DNA from: Xiamenia xianingshaonis
Lineage (GTDB): Bacteria; Actinomycetota; Coriobacteriia; Coriobacteriales; Eggerthellaceae
Length of the DNA: 64,000 nucleotides
Reading direction: 5' to 3'
NCBI RefSeq assembly: GCF_017945865.1
Contig: NZ_CP072829.1
Coordinates: 1,550,001-1,614,000, forward strand
A program made the position numbers and the translations under genes. The notes under the pieces are model-generated. The model did no database searches and was not told the origin of the DNA. It was given only the letters and a program-made list of their open reading frames with translations. This document shows, piece by piece, positions 17,895 to 26,358 of the stretch (position 1 is its first letter; every line of letters starts with the position of its first letter).

Positions 17895-19997
17895 CTAGGC
17901 GTTGCCGCCGGCCTTGCTGATGATTTCCTCGGCCACCGACTTGGGCACCGGCTCATAGGAGTCGAACTGCATGGTGTAGGTGGCACGGCCCTGAGTGCCG
18001 CTGCGCAGGTCGGTCGCGTAACCGAACATGTTGCCCAGCGGAACCTTCGCGCTGACGGCGACGGCGTTGCCGCGCTTTTCCTGGCCCTGGATGAGGCCGC
18101 GACGGCTGGGGATGTCGCCCATGACGAAGCCGGTGTATTCCTCGGGCGTCTCGATCTCCACGGCCATGACCGGTTCCAGAATGACCGGGTCGGACTTCTT
18201 CAGCGCGTCCTTGATGGCCATGGAGCCGGCCACCTTGAACGCGGCTTCGGACGAGTCGACCTCGTGGTAGGAGCCGTCGATCAGCTCGACGCGAATGTCC
18301 TCGACCGGATACCCTGCCAACACGCCGGAATTGAGCGCTTCCTGGATGCCCTTGTCGATGGAGGGGATGTACTCCTTGGGCACCACGCCGCCGACGATCT
18401 TGTTCTCGAACTCGTAGCCCTTGCCCGGCTCCTGCGGGTACATGTTGATGACCGCATGGCCGTACTGGCCGCGACCGCCGGACTGGCGAACGAACTTGCC
18501 GACGGCGTTCATGACCTCGTGGCCCGGACGCTCGCGGTAGGCGACCTGCGGCTTGCCGACGTTGGCTTCCACCTTGAACTCGCGCAGCAGGCGGTCGATG
18601 ATGATCTCCAGGTGCAGCTCGCCCATGCCGGCGATGATGGTCTGGCCCGTCTCATGGTTGGTGGACACGCGGAACGTCGGGTCCTCTTCGGCGAGCTTCG
18701 AAAGCGCGATGGACATCTTGTCCTGCTCGGCCTTCGTCTTCGGCTCGACGGCGATGTCGATGACCGGGTCGGCGAATTCCATGGACTCGAGCACGATCGG
18801 CGCGTCCTCGGCGCACAGCGTGTCGCCGGTGGACGTGTCCTTCAGGCCCACGACGGCCACGATGTCGCCAGCGGCGCACGAGTCGATGTCGACGCGCTGG
18901 TTGGAGTGCATGGACAGCAGGCGGCCGATGCGCTCCTTCTTGTCCTTCACCGCATTGAGCACGTAGCTGCCCGAATCGAGCGAGCCGGAGTACACGCGCA
19001 GATAGGTGAGCTTGCCGACGTAGGGGTCGGTCATGATCTTGAACGCGAGCGACGAGAAGGGGCCCTTCGGATCGGCGGGACGCTCTTCCTCTTCGTCGGT
19101 CTCAGGGTTGACGCCCTTGATCGCCGGAATGTCGAGGGGGCTCGGCAGGTAGTCGACCACGGCGTCGAGCAGCTCCTGCACGCCCTTGTTCTTGTAGGCG
19201 GAGCCCACGAACACCGGGTTGATTTGGCAGGCGATGACGCCCTTGCGCAGCGCGGCCTTCAGTTCGTCGTCGGAGACCTCTTCCTCCATGAGGACCTTCT
19301 CCATCAGGTCGTCGTCGCAGTCGGCGGCGGCTTCGAGCAGCTCCTGGCGGTACAGCTCGGCGTCCTCGAGGAACTCGTCCGGGATGGCGTCCATCGGCTC
19401 GGGGTAGGTCATGCCCTTGTCATCGGCCTTGAAGTCCCACGCGGTCATGGTCACGAGGTCCACGATGCCCCAGAACTTGTCTTCGGCGCCCATGGGGATC
19501 TGGGCGGCCACGGCATGTGCGCCCAGACGGTCGCGCATGGTGTCGATGGCATGGAAGAAGTCGGCGCCCACGCGGTCGTACTTGTTGATGAACGCGATGC
19601 GGGGCACGCCGTAGCGCTCGGCCTGGCGCCACACGGTTTCGGACTGCGGCTGCACGCCGGCGACCGCGTCGAACACGGCGACGGTGCCGTCGAGCACGCG
19701 CAGAGAACGCTCGACCTCGGCCGTGAAGTCCACGTGGCCGGGGGTGTCGATGATCTGGAAGCGGTATTCCTTGCCGTCCTTCTCCCAGAAGCAGGTGGTG
19801 GCGGCGGCGGTGATGGTCACGCCGCGCTCCTGCTCCTGCACCATCCAGTCCATGGTGGCGGCGCCGTCATGCACCTCGCCGATCTTGTGCGTCTTGCCCG
19901 TGTAGTACAGGATGCGTTCGGTCGTGGTGGTCTTGCCCGCATCGATGTGGGCCATAATGCCAAAGTTGCGCGTTTGATTCAGAGGGGTTTTGGCCAT
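17895..19997 (-). CDS. fusA: elongation factor G
   Basis: A 700-residue translocase. The P-loop is in [20 protein letters not shown], followed by DTPGHVDF (G3) and NKYDRVGAD (G4). Domain IV and the C-terminal [17 protein letters not shown] block are present. Length and motifs are typical of canonical EF-G. It is co-directional with rpsG, 21 bases downstream. Confidence 0.96.
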   Translation of the reverse strand: MAKTPLNQTRNFGIMAHIDAGKTTTTERILYYTGKTHKIGEVHDGAATMDWMVQEQERGVTITAAATTCFWEKDGKEYRFQIIDTPGHVDFTAEVERSLRVLDGTVAVFDAVAGVQPQSETVWRQAERYGVPRIAFINKYDRVGADFFHAIDTMRDRLGAHAVAAQIPMGAEDKFWGIVDLVTMTAWDFKADDKGMTYPEPMDAIPDEFLEDAELYRQELLEAAADCDDDLMEKVLMEEEVSDDELKAALRKGVIACQINPVFVGSAYKNKGVQELLDAVVDYLPSPLDIPAIKGVNPETDEEEERPADPKGPFSSLAFKIMTDPYVGKLTYLRVYSGSLDSGSYVLNAVKDKKERIGRLLSMHSNQRVDIDSCAAGDIVAVVGLKDTSTGDTLCAEDAPIVLESMEFADPVIDIAVEPKTKAEQDKMSIALSKLAEEDPTFRVSTNHETGQTIIAGMGELHLEIIIDRLLREFKVEANVGKPQVAYRERPGHEVMNAVGKFVRQSGGRGQYGHAVINMYPQEPGKGYEFENKIVGGVVPKEYIPSIDKGIQEALNSGVLAGYPVEDIRVELIDGSYHEVDSSEAAFKVAGSMAIKDALKKSDPVILEPVMAVEIETPEEYTGFVMGDIPSRRGLIQGQEKRGNAVAVSAKVPLGNMFGYATDLRSGTQGRATYTMQFDSYEPVPKSVAEEIISKAGGNA

Positions 19998-20018
19998 AAG
20001 GTTCTACTAATCCTCCTT

Positions 20019-20489
20019 TTAGAAACGATAGTGCGAGAACGCACGGTTGGACTCAGCCATCTTGTACAAGTCTTCACGACGTTTCACGGAAGCGCCGGTG
20101 TTGTTGGCGGCGTCCATGATTTCGGCGGCGAGGCGCTGGATCATGGTGTGTTCCTTGCGCTTGCGGGAGAAGTCGACGATCCAGCGGATGGCGAGGGTGG
20201 TTGCGCGGCGAGGGTTGACCTCCATAGGCACCTGGTAGGTGGCGCCGCCCACACGCTTGGGCTTGACTTCCAGCGTGGGGCGCACGTTGTCCATGGCCTT
20301 CTTGAACACGGCCAGCGGGTCTTCGCCCGTTTTCTCCTCCACCAGGGTGAAGGCGCCGTAGACGATGGATTCGGCCAAAGACTTCTTGCCATGGAGCATG
20401 ATCTTGTTGATAAGCTGGGTGACAAGACGGTTGTTGTACTTTGCGTCCGGCTGAACTTCGCGACGTTCTGCTGCTGCACGACGTGGCAT
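20019..20489 (-). CDS. rpsG: 30S ribosomal protein S7
   Basis: A 156-residue protein beginning [20 protein letters not shown] and ending NRAFSHYRF, both canonical. It nucleates 30S head assembly. The upstream GAAGGAGAAAAC site supports the ATG at 20489. Confidence 0.96.
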   Translation of the reverse strand: MPRRAAAERREVQPDAKYNNRLVTQLINKIMLHGKKSLAESIVYGAFTLVEEKTGEDPLAVFKKAMDNVRPTLEVKPKRVGGATYQVPMEVNPRRATTLAIRWIVDFSRKRKEHTMIQRLAAEIMDAANNTGASVKRREDLYKMAESNRAFSHYRF

Positions 20490-20586
20490 GTTTTCTCCTT
20501 CGGGTCCTGCGTGCTTCGGGGCGGGGTCAGGTCGTCCCGTCCATTAGGCCGCTTCCTTTCTGCGGCCCGCACGGCTTACTGTTTCG

Positions 20587-20958
20587 TTATTTGGGGCGCT
20601 TGGCGCCGTAGCGGCTGCGAGCCTGCTTGCGGTTGTCCACCGGCGCGCAGTCGAGCGCGGCGCGGATGACCTTGTAACGCACGCCAGGAAGGTCCTTGAC
20701 GCGGCCGCCGCGGATGAGCACCATGGAGTGCTCCTGCAGGTTGTGACCGATGCCCGGAATATAGGCGGTCACCTCCATGCCGTTGACGAGGCGAACACGG
20801 CAGACCTTGCGCAGCGCCGAATTCGGCTTCTTCGGCGTGGTGGTGTACACGCGGGTGCACACGCCACGCTTCTGCGGGTTGCCCTTCAAAGCCGGTGTCT
20901 TCTTCTTTTCCACCGTCTTTTGGCGGCCCTTGCGGACCAACTGGTTAATGGTAGGCAA
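20587..20958 (-). CDS. rpsL: 30S ribosomal protein S12 with TTG start
   Basis: S12 is the decoding-centre protein and the streptomycin target. From a TTG at 20958 the product is [20 protein letters not shown], 123 residues, exactly the family length, with [11 protein letters not shown] and the KPNSALRK segment. GGAG lies six bases upstream of the TTG. Longer in-frame ATG/GTG starts would add a non-conserved leader and swallow that ribosome site, so TTG is preferred. Confidence 0.93.
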   Translation of the reverse strand: MPTINQLVRKGRQKTVEKKKTPALKGNPQKRGVCTRVYTTTPKKPNSALRKVCRVRLVNGMEVTAYIPGIGHNLQEHSMVLIRGGRVKDLPGVRYKVIRAALDCAPVDNRKQARSRYGAKRPK

Positions 20959-21080
20959 AGTGATCTCCTTCTCTACCGCTGACATTTCCCGGCGCACGTC
21001 GCGCCGGCCACCCCGCTTTCTTGTGCTTCCAGCTGTTATCGCACAGGAAAACAGACGCCCCTCTCAGGGCGCGAGGATGA

Positions 21081-21109
21081 ACTTTATCAGCGCTTCTGCT
21101 GGTTGTCAA
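21081..21109 (-). promoter_or_regulatory. main promoter of the rpsL (str/S10) operon
   Basis: Minus-strand -35 TTGACA (perfect, 21104-21109), a 17-base spacer and -10 TAAAGT (21081-21086). Transcription would start near 21074, giving a leader of about 115 bases. The shared motif 21113-21140 lies directly upstream of the -35. Confidence 0.85.
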
Positions 21110-21112
21110 ACG

Positions 21113-21140
21113 CCACGCACCCGGGCGTATCCATATCCCG
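21113..21140 (-). promoter_or_regulatory. element upstream of rpsL shared with the rplB leader
   Basis: CCACGC, CCCGGG, GTATCCATA and CCCG appear in the same order as at 6184-6212. The element abuts the -35 box, where a factor could contact RNA polymerase. A CGCTTCCC block about 20 bases further upstream is also shared by both leaders. Confidence 0.55.
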
Positions 21141-21448
21141 ACAGACGCGTTTCCGCTGATGGGAAGCGGTTTTCCCCGGTCGCGCGGCATCTGGGGGCAA
21201 TTGTGGTGTTTTCTTGAAGCCGGCGCGGGAGCGGCGAGCGGAACCGGACGGGGCCGTGTGCTCGGACGCCTGGGACCGGGTTCGGGCAGCAGGCAGCACG
21301 CAGGCGGCCGCGGCCTTGGCGCCGGGACGCGGCAGAAGGGCGCGAGCGCTGAGCGATGGAACCCCCGCTCCCGCCGCAGCGCAACGGCCGCTCCGCGTTG
21401 CGAGCGTGCCGATTCGAAGAGAAGCGGGCGCAGCGCTCGCGTCTCCGA
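21141..21448. other. GC-rich gap between divergent rpsL and thrC
   Basis: About 300 bases without a supported gene or RNA. Several antisense-type open frames cross it but none has recognisable similarity or a ribosome site. Confidence 0.5.
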
Positions 21449-21454
21449 TATAAT
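21449..21454 (+). promoter_or_regulatory. -10 element of thrC
   Basis: A perfect TATAAT 41 bases before the thrC start. The -35 position (GC-rich, 21426-21431) does not match consensus, so an activator or extended contacts may be needed. Confidence 0.5.
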
Positions 21455-21494
21455 GCGAGCTTGCCATGGTTACGAACAGCAAGGGAGCCTCATC

Positions 21495-23048
21495 ATGAGC
21501 AACATTCGCTATCTCGACACGCGCGGACGGTGCACTGACGCGCTTGCCTTCACGGAAGTCGTCGTCGAAGGGCTCGCCCCGGGCGGCGGCCTGTTCGTAC
21601 CCGAAACGCTGCCGACGTTTTCGCTCGAAGACATCTGCGCGCTGGCGCGGCTTCCCTATGCGAAGCGCGCGGCCGCCATCTACGAGGCGTTTGGCGTCGA
21701 CCTGCCGAACAACCAGGTCGAAGACTTGATGGAACGCGCCTATGGCGACAATTTCGACGACGCGGCCATCTGTCCCATCGCCACGCTTGACGCCAACACC
21801 CACGTCCTCGAGTTGTGGCACGGTCCCACGAGTGCCTTCAAGGACATGGCGCTGCAGTGCCTGCCGCTGTTCTTCTCAGCCAGCGCCGCCAAGCTGAAGG
21901 CCGAAGGAGCGCTCGACCACGACTTCCTCATCCTCGTCGCAACCTCGGGCGACACCGGCAAAGCGGCGCTCGAAGGCTTCCGCGACGTGGAAGGCGTCTC
22001 CATCGCCGTCATGTACCCCGACGGCGGCGTGAGCGACATCCAGTTCAAGCAGATGGCCACCCAGGCCGGAAACAACGTGGCCGTCTGGGGCGTGCGCGGC
22101 AACTTCGACGACTGCCAAACCGGCGCGAAGAACGTCTTCGGCGACGCGGCGTTCGCGACCGAGCTGCAAGACGACTATGCCTGCGCCCTTTCCAGCGCGA
22201 ACTCCATCAACTGGGGTCGCCTGCTGCCGCAGATCGTGTACTACCTGTCCGCCTACGCCCAGCTCGTGGCAGACGGCAAGATAGAAGCCGGCCAGAAGAT
22301 CGACGTCTGCGTGCCGACGGGCAACTTCGGCAACATCTTGGCCGCCTGGTACGCCAAGACCATGGGCGCTCCCATCGACACGCTTCTGTGCGCCAGCAAC
22401 GAGAACCGCGTGCTCGCCGACTTCATCAGCACCGGCACCTACGACATTTCCGACCGCGAGTTCGTGCTCACGCCGTCGCCTTCGATGGACATCCTCGTGT
22501 CGTCGAACCTGGAACGCCAGCTGTTCGAGCTGACCGGGCGCAACGCCGAAGCGGTCGTCGAGTGGATGCGCCAGCTGCGCGAGAAAGGACGCTTCCGCGT
22601 GGACGCCGACACGTTTTCGGCCATGCGGTCGCACTTCCGGGCCGACTCCGTGGACAACGAGACCTGCCTGTCGACGATCAAGCGCGTTTTCGACGAGCAC
22701 GGCTATCTGCTGGATCCCCACACGGCCGTGGCCTTCGAGGTGGCAGAGCGCCTGCGCGGCGAGAACCCCGTGCTCGTCGCGAGCACGGCCCACTGGGCGA
22801 AGTTCGGCAACAACGTGTACCGGGCCCTTCACGGCCTCGGCGCCGACGAGCCTCTGCCCGAAGACGTGGCCGCGCTGACCGGATGTGCTCTCAACCGGCT
22901 CATCGCCGAAGAGACCGGCGCCCGCAACGTGCCTGCCGGCCTGTCCGAACTCGACGACCTGCCGCTGCGTTTCACCGAAGTGATCGAAAAGGAGCCCGCC
23001 ACGATCGAAGCGTCGGTGAAATCGTTCTTGGACGAGAACAAACAGTAA
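21495..23048 (+). CDS. thrC: threonine synthase
   Basis: A 517-residue PLP enzyme that converts O-phosphohomoserine to threonine. The PLP lysine is in HGPTSAFKDMALQ (residue about 116). The ATSGDTGKAALEG phosphate-binding loop and the C-terminal ASTAHWAKF motif mark the long (E. coli/yeast) class. The ATG at 21495 follows AAGGGAG. It is monocistronic or paired with the downstream regulator 108 bases away. Confidence 0.95.
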   Translation: MSNIRYLDTRGRCTDALAFTEVVVEGLAPGGGLFVPETLPTFSLEDICALARLPYAKRAAAIYEAFGVDLPNNQVEDLMERAYGDNFDDAAICPIATLDANTHVLELWHGPTSAFKDMALQCLPLFFSASAAKLKAEGALDHDFLILVATSGDTGKAALEGFRDVEGVSIAVMYPDGGVSDIQFKQMATQAGNNVAVWGVRGNFDDCQTGAKNVFGDAAFATELQDDYACALSSANSINWGRLLPQIVYYLSAYAQLVADGKIEAGQKIDVCVPTGNFGNILAAWYAKTMGAPIDTLLCASNENRVLADFISTGTYDISDREFVLTPSPSMDILVSSNLERQLFELTGRNAEAVVEWMRQLREKGRFRVDADTFSAMRSHFRADSVDNETCLSTIKRVFDEHGYLLDPHTAVAFEVAERLRGENPVLVASTAHWAKFGNNVYRALHGLGADEPLPEDVAALTGCALNRLIAEETGARNVPAGLSELDDLPLRFTEVIEKEPATIEASVKSFLDENKQ

Positions 23049-23156
23049 CCTTTTCATGGAAATATGCCTCTTTCTACAAGCGGCGTGTAACCTATGCCGT
23101 AAGAAAAACGCTCGACACGAGCACTCGATGACGAAGCAGAGCCAAGGAGAGTAGCC

Positions 23157-23501
23157 ATGGACGCATTAGAGCACTTGAAACCGGTCGTCCATGTGGCGTT
23201 CGCCAACCCCGACGCCGATTCGCGGTCGATGTTCAGCCGCGGAATCGCCGAGCTGTGCCGCGGCGTGCGCGATTTGGGCTCGCTCAACGCATCGGCAAAG
23301 AACATGCACATGGCCTACAGCAAGGCATGGCGCATCATCAAAAGCACCGAGGATGCACTCGGCATGCAGCTGCTCGTTCGCGACGGCGCCCACGGAAGCA
23401 CGCTCACGCCTGAAGGCCTGCGCCTGCTCGAGCTTCACGACGCCATAGAAGAGAAGCTCCGCACCGAAGCCAACGCCATGTTCGAGGGCACCGAGCGCTG
23501 A
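23157..23501 (+). CDS. stand-alone ModE/LysR-type winged-helix regulator
   Basis: A 114-residue protein made almost only of a winged helix-turn-helix: LNASAKNMHMAYSKAWRIIK resembles the ModE recognition region (AAxxxGMSYxxAW), followed by LLVRDGAHGSTLTPEGLRLL. The molybdate-binding domain of full ModE is missing. AAGGAG precedes the ATG. It could be a ModE-like repressor of molybdoenzyme genes such as the nap operon in this window, or an unrelated local regulator. Target unknown. Confidence 0.72.
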   Translation: MDALEHLKPVVHVAFANPDADSRSMFSRGIAELCRGVRDLGSLNASAKNMHMAYSKAWRIIKSTEDALGMQLLVRDGAHGSTLTPEGLRLLELHDAIEEKLRTEANAMFEGTER

Positions 23502-23526
23502 CGCGCAGCAGCAACCCCGCCTGTCG

Positions 23527-23561
23527 AACGGCCTGCGAGAAGCCCGTCCTCGCAGGCCGTT
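23527..23561 (+). terminator. hairpin terminator after the wHTH gene
   Basis: A perfect 13-bp stem (AACGGCCTGCGAG / CTCGCAGGCCGTT) with a 9-base loop, then a short T-rich stretch. It lies between convergent units (wHTH gene and pilus operon end). Confidence 0.7.
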
Positions 23562-23632
23562 CTGCATTCAGGCGCCTGCCCGCACTGCAGCAAACGGCCT
23601 TCCCCGGGCGCCTCGCCCTTCCTTTGCAGAGG

Positions 23633-24097
23633 CTACCAGAGCCGAGCCAGAAGTCCCGCCGCAAGCCAGACGGCCAAAGCGGGCGCAAGCGGGATGGCGC
23701 TGGACAGGCGCAGCCGGCCGGCCGCCATGCCGACGCACGCGGCTGCGGTCGCTGCAGCAGTCGCCGCAACCGCGCCGACAGACGCCGCCGGACCCGTCGC
23801 CAACGACAGCGCCGCAATGCAGCGCACGTCCCCGCCGCCGAGCGGCGCGGCGCCCTGCCGTTTGCGACCAAGCAGCCAAGACGCCCCACAGCACGCCGCC
23901 ACGGAAAACACGGCGAACGCCGCTCCCTCCAGCCAAGCCCCAACCCCGCCGCACAAAAGCTGCGCCGCCGATCCGGCAACGGCAATGCCGCAGCAGTCCC
24001 ATCGCGATATGATGCGAAACCGCATGTCGGTCGCAACGGCATGAGCCATGAACCCGACGCAGGCAAGCGCGCACGCGCACGCAACCGCCCCAGCCAT
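23633..24097 (-). CDS. tadV: prepilin peptidase (TadV/CpaA type)
   Basis: A 154-residue polytopic membrane protein with the two aspartates of the GxGD aspartyl peptidase class: D24 in ATDMRFRIISR and D90 in LGGGDVR. It lacks the N-terminal methylase domain, as TadV does. It would process Flp and the TadE-like pseudopilins. It is the last gene of the pilus operon and starts next to the stop of the zinc-ribbon gene. Confidence 0.82.
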   Translation of the reverse strand: MAGAVACACALACVGFMAHAVATDMRFRIISRWDCCGIAVAGSAAQLLCGGVGAWLEGAAFAVFSVAACCGASWLLGRKRQGAAPLGGGDVRCIAALSLATGPAASVGAVAATAAATAAACVGMAAGRLRLSSAIPLAPALAVWLAAGLLARLW

Positions 24098-24101
24098 CGC
24101 G

Positions 24102-24956
24102 TCAGCCCAGATCCTGCATGAGCAGCGGAATGCTGCGCACGCTCGACGACATGACGCCGACCTCGTCCGGCGAGCCGCACGACGGGGCGTTCGGAGGCAC
24201 CCACGCCAATTCGAGCCGAACGACGTATTCCCTCCGCACGGCGCCTTGCTCGGCGCAAGCAGGCACGACGGGCATCGGATCGCTTCGCCGCAAGCACGGG
24301 TTTTTCGGGCCGTCGCCAAGCGAGCGGTCACCCGCCGCGCCGCCTGCCATGGCGCCGGCCGACATGTTGTCGAAGCGGCCCGTCCGCCCGAACGACGAGA
24401 ACACGCAGCCGGCAGGGCGTCGATCGAAAAGCTCTATCACCTCTTCGTAGTCGTCGGGGACGAAGTGCTCCGCCCCACAAGCCGTCGCATCGCACTCGTC
24501 ATCGTAGGGAACCTCGTCGACAGGCGCGACCCGGTCCTTGGCGGCATCGCAGACGGCAGCGTCCTCGGCTTTTAGCCCGGCCCGGCCCTCGGCGTCGGCG
24601 GGCGCAGTTGTCGGCACGGCTTGATCCTCGGCATCGGCAACCGCGTCGCCAGCCGCAGCTTCCGGCGCGGACCGCTCCCCGACGCCGCCGGCCGCACCGA
24701 CGGCATCGTCGACGTCCGCAGCTCTCGGCCCAGCCGCCCCCGAAGCCTCCTCTATTGGCAGATCCTGCACGTCGCGCGGATCTTCGCGCGGCCACTGGGG
24801 AAGCAGGTTTTCAGGCGCAAGCCATTCGAGCGTCGTGTTGTCCAGCGGGGATTCCTCTTCCCCTGCATCGCTGGCGCTGTCGTAGGAATACATGCACCCG
24901 TAGCAGATACGGGCGTCGTCAAACGCTTTCGCTGAACAGATAGGACACGTTTTCAT
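24102..24956 (-). CDS. zinc-ribbon protein of unknown function in the pilus operon
   Basis: A 284-residue protein. Residues 1-25 form a zinc ribbon (CPICSAKAFDDARICYGC). Residues about 30-200 are acidic, Ala-rich and probably disordered. The C-terminal 80 residues (REYVVRLELAWVPP through SIPLLMQDLG) look folded. GGGAG precedes the ATG. No membrane segment is evident. I do not recognise the family; the position suggests a cytosolic accessory of pilus assembly or its regulation. Confidence 0.65.
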   Translation of the reverse strand: MKTCPICSAKAFDDARICYGCMYSYDSASDAGEEESPLDNTTLEWLAPENLLPQWPREDPRDVQDLPIEEASGAAGPRAADVDDAVGAAGGVGERSAPEAAAGDAVADAEDQAVPTTAPADAEGRAGLKAEDAAVCDAAKDRVAPVDEVPYDDECDATACGAEHFVPDDYEEVIELFDRRPAGCVFSSFGRTGRFDNMSAGAMAGGAAGDRSLGDGPKNPCLRRSDPMPVVPACAEQGAVRREYVVRLELAWVPPNAPSCGSPDEVGVMSSSVRSIPLLMQDLG

Positions 24957-24969
24957 TGCTGTTCTCCCT

Positions 24970-25299
24970 TCAAGAACGAATATGCAGGCGGTCGCCGACC
25001 GTGAACCACGGGTCTTCCGGCGAAGCGAACCGCTCGATCACCGCTTCCGCCCACGGATGGGCAAGCCTCCGCTGGGGACCGACGTTGCGATGGATCGCCA
25101 GGATCATGCCCTCGGACGACACGAACGCGACGTCCAGGTCGTGGCGCATGCCAAAGGTGTGCACGTCTTTGCACGGCATGAGCAACAGCGCCTCGTCGTC
25201 GGGCTCTGTCGCCAAAAGCCCTCGCAGCCGATGCCCCGCCTTGCCCGCCAAGCGGAGCGAGCAGCGAAACGAATGCGGTTTCGACAAGATGTCTTCCAT
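24970..25299 (-). CDS. DUF192 family protein
   Basis: A 109-residue protein with the DUF192 core: MPCKDVHTFGMRHDLDVAFV, then ILAIHRNVGPQRRLAHPWAEAVIE. Function is unknown; relatives are often exported and found beside pilus or secretion genes. The ATG at 25299 follows GAGGAG. A longer open frame upstream overlaps the previous gene and is not supported. Confidence 0.75.
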   Translation of the reverse strand: MEDILSKPHSFRCSLRLAGKAGHRLRGLLATEPDDEALLLMPCKDVHTFGMRHDLDVAFVSSEGMILAIHRNVGPQRRLAHPWAEAVIERFASPEDPWFTVGDRLHIRS

Positions 25300-25303
25300 G
25301 TCA

Positions 25304-25852
25304 TCACTCCTCGTTGGTCTGATATTGGAGCACCACCGATGTGCCGTCGGCCACATCGAGGCAAGCGACGAACAGCCACCGATATGCTCCTTCTTCTTTC
25401 GCGAACGACCCGCATGTCGCAAGGCCGCTCTCCACCGCATGCCAGCCTTTGCCCTCCAAGCGCCCGCGCACGTCCCCGAAGACCTGCTCCGCAGAGCCGG
25501 CCGCCACGTAGCTGACGATTTTCGCTGCATCGTCGACACGCACAGAAGCCGCCTCGGCGCCCATGCCGACTTCTGAGTGAAACGACGCAGGAAGCAGCGC
25601 AGAGCCGTCCTCTTTCCCCTCGTCAAGCGCTTCCGAAATCGACGCGTCCGAAGCGCCGAACGCCGATGCGGCCTCGGACGCCACGCTCGGACGCATCGCA
25701 TGCTCGACGACGCCGCTCGCCGCGACGAGCGCAAGCGCCGCGACGACGAGCGCCACGGCCCGACGCAGCCGCCGCTCCATGATGCCGCTCGGCGCTTCGC
25801 GCGCCGCAGCCTCTGACGAGCCTCGGCAGTCCGTTTTCGCCGGCCGGCTCAC
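25304..25852 (-). CDS. membrane-anchored protein of unknown function (pilus operon)
   Basis: A 182-residue protein with a short basic N-terminus, one membrane helix (RRAVALVVAALALVAASGVV, residues about 30-49) and a small outer domain ending VVLQYQTNEE. The GTG start at 25852 overlaps the stop of the preceding TadE-like gene in a GTGA, so translation is coupled. The single-pass layout and position suggest a minor assembly factor. Not recognised further. Confidence 0.6.
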   Translation of the reverse strand: MSRPAKTDCRGSSEAAAREAPSGIMERRLRRAVALVVAALALVAASGVVEHAMRPSVASEAASAFGASDASISEALDEGKEDGSALLPASFHSEVGMGAEAASVRVDDAAKIVSYVAAGSAEQVFGDVRGRLEGKGWHAVESGLATCGSFAKEEGAYRWLFVACLDVADGTSVVLQYQTNEE

Positions 25853-26358
25853 AGCACCACCCCCGGCTTGTAGAAGTCGACGACCAGAGACGCCCGATGG
25901 CTCAACGCCGGCAGCTGCACGCCGAACACCGAGGTGCGCAAGCCATGGCCGAAGAGCGTGGCGCGAAACTCGATGGTCCCCGTAAAGCGCCGATAGCCTC
26001 CCGCCACGGCTTCAACCGTCACCGACACCGATTCGTTCTCCGCATTGAAAGCTCCTTCGAGCTGGCCTTTTATCAGGGTGCAAGCACGATCGGCCCCCTC
26101 GCCGTATCCCGGAGAGGTCGCGCAGACGCGAACCGCATCGCGAAAAGCCGCGTCGAACGCCGCACATTCCGAGAAAAACGTCATGGCGTTCACGGCTATC
26201 ACGGCCACGACGAGCATGACCGGGAAGGCCACAGCAAGCTCGACCGTCATCTGGCCGCACTCGCCAGCTTGGCGCCGGAAAATCTGGCCGCCGCCCCAAG
26301 ACGAGGCCAGGCCGTTGCGTGCCCGCTTGTCGAAGCGCGAGAATGTGCCTACTCCCAT
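25849..26358 (-). CDS. TadE-like pseudopilin, second copy
   Basis: A 169-residue protein. The type IVb prepilin cleavage site is G35 followed by QMTVE, with glutamate at +5, then a hydrophobic helix (LAVAFPVMLVVAVIAVNAM). The C-terminal domain is beta-rich. It overlaps the TadG-like gene by ten bases and probably forms a minor pilus or tip component with the other TadE proteins. Confidence 0.8.
   Translation of the reverse strand: MGVGTFSRFDKRARNGLASSWGGGQIFRRQAGECGQMTVELAVAFPVMLVVAVIAVNAMTFFSECAAFDAAFRDAVRVCATSPGYGEGADRACTLIKGQLEGAFNAENESVSVTVEAVAGGYRRFTGTIEFRATLFGHGLRTSVFGVQLPALSHRASLVVDFYKPGVVL

Noticed and set aside
21113-21140. Phage or integrase attachment site
   Set aside because: The shared palindrome lies next to ribosomal promoters, not at a tRNA gene, and no integrase or target duplication is present.
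20945-21190. Short frame before rpsL whose peptide (WIRPGAW) resembles a peptide before rplB (WIHPGAW)
   Set aside because: The likeness comes from the shared DNA element. Flanks do not align as protein and there is no ribosome site, so it is treated as a regulatory motif, not a leader peptide.
24970-25734. Longer start for the DUF192 gene (254 codons)
   Set aside because: The extra N-terminus overlaps the coupled membrane-protein gene in another frame and has no similarity. The ATG at 25299 has a good ribosome site.
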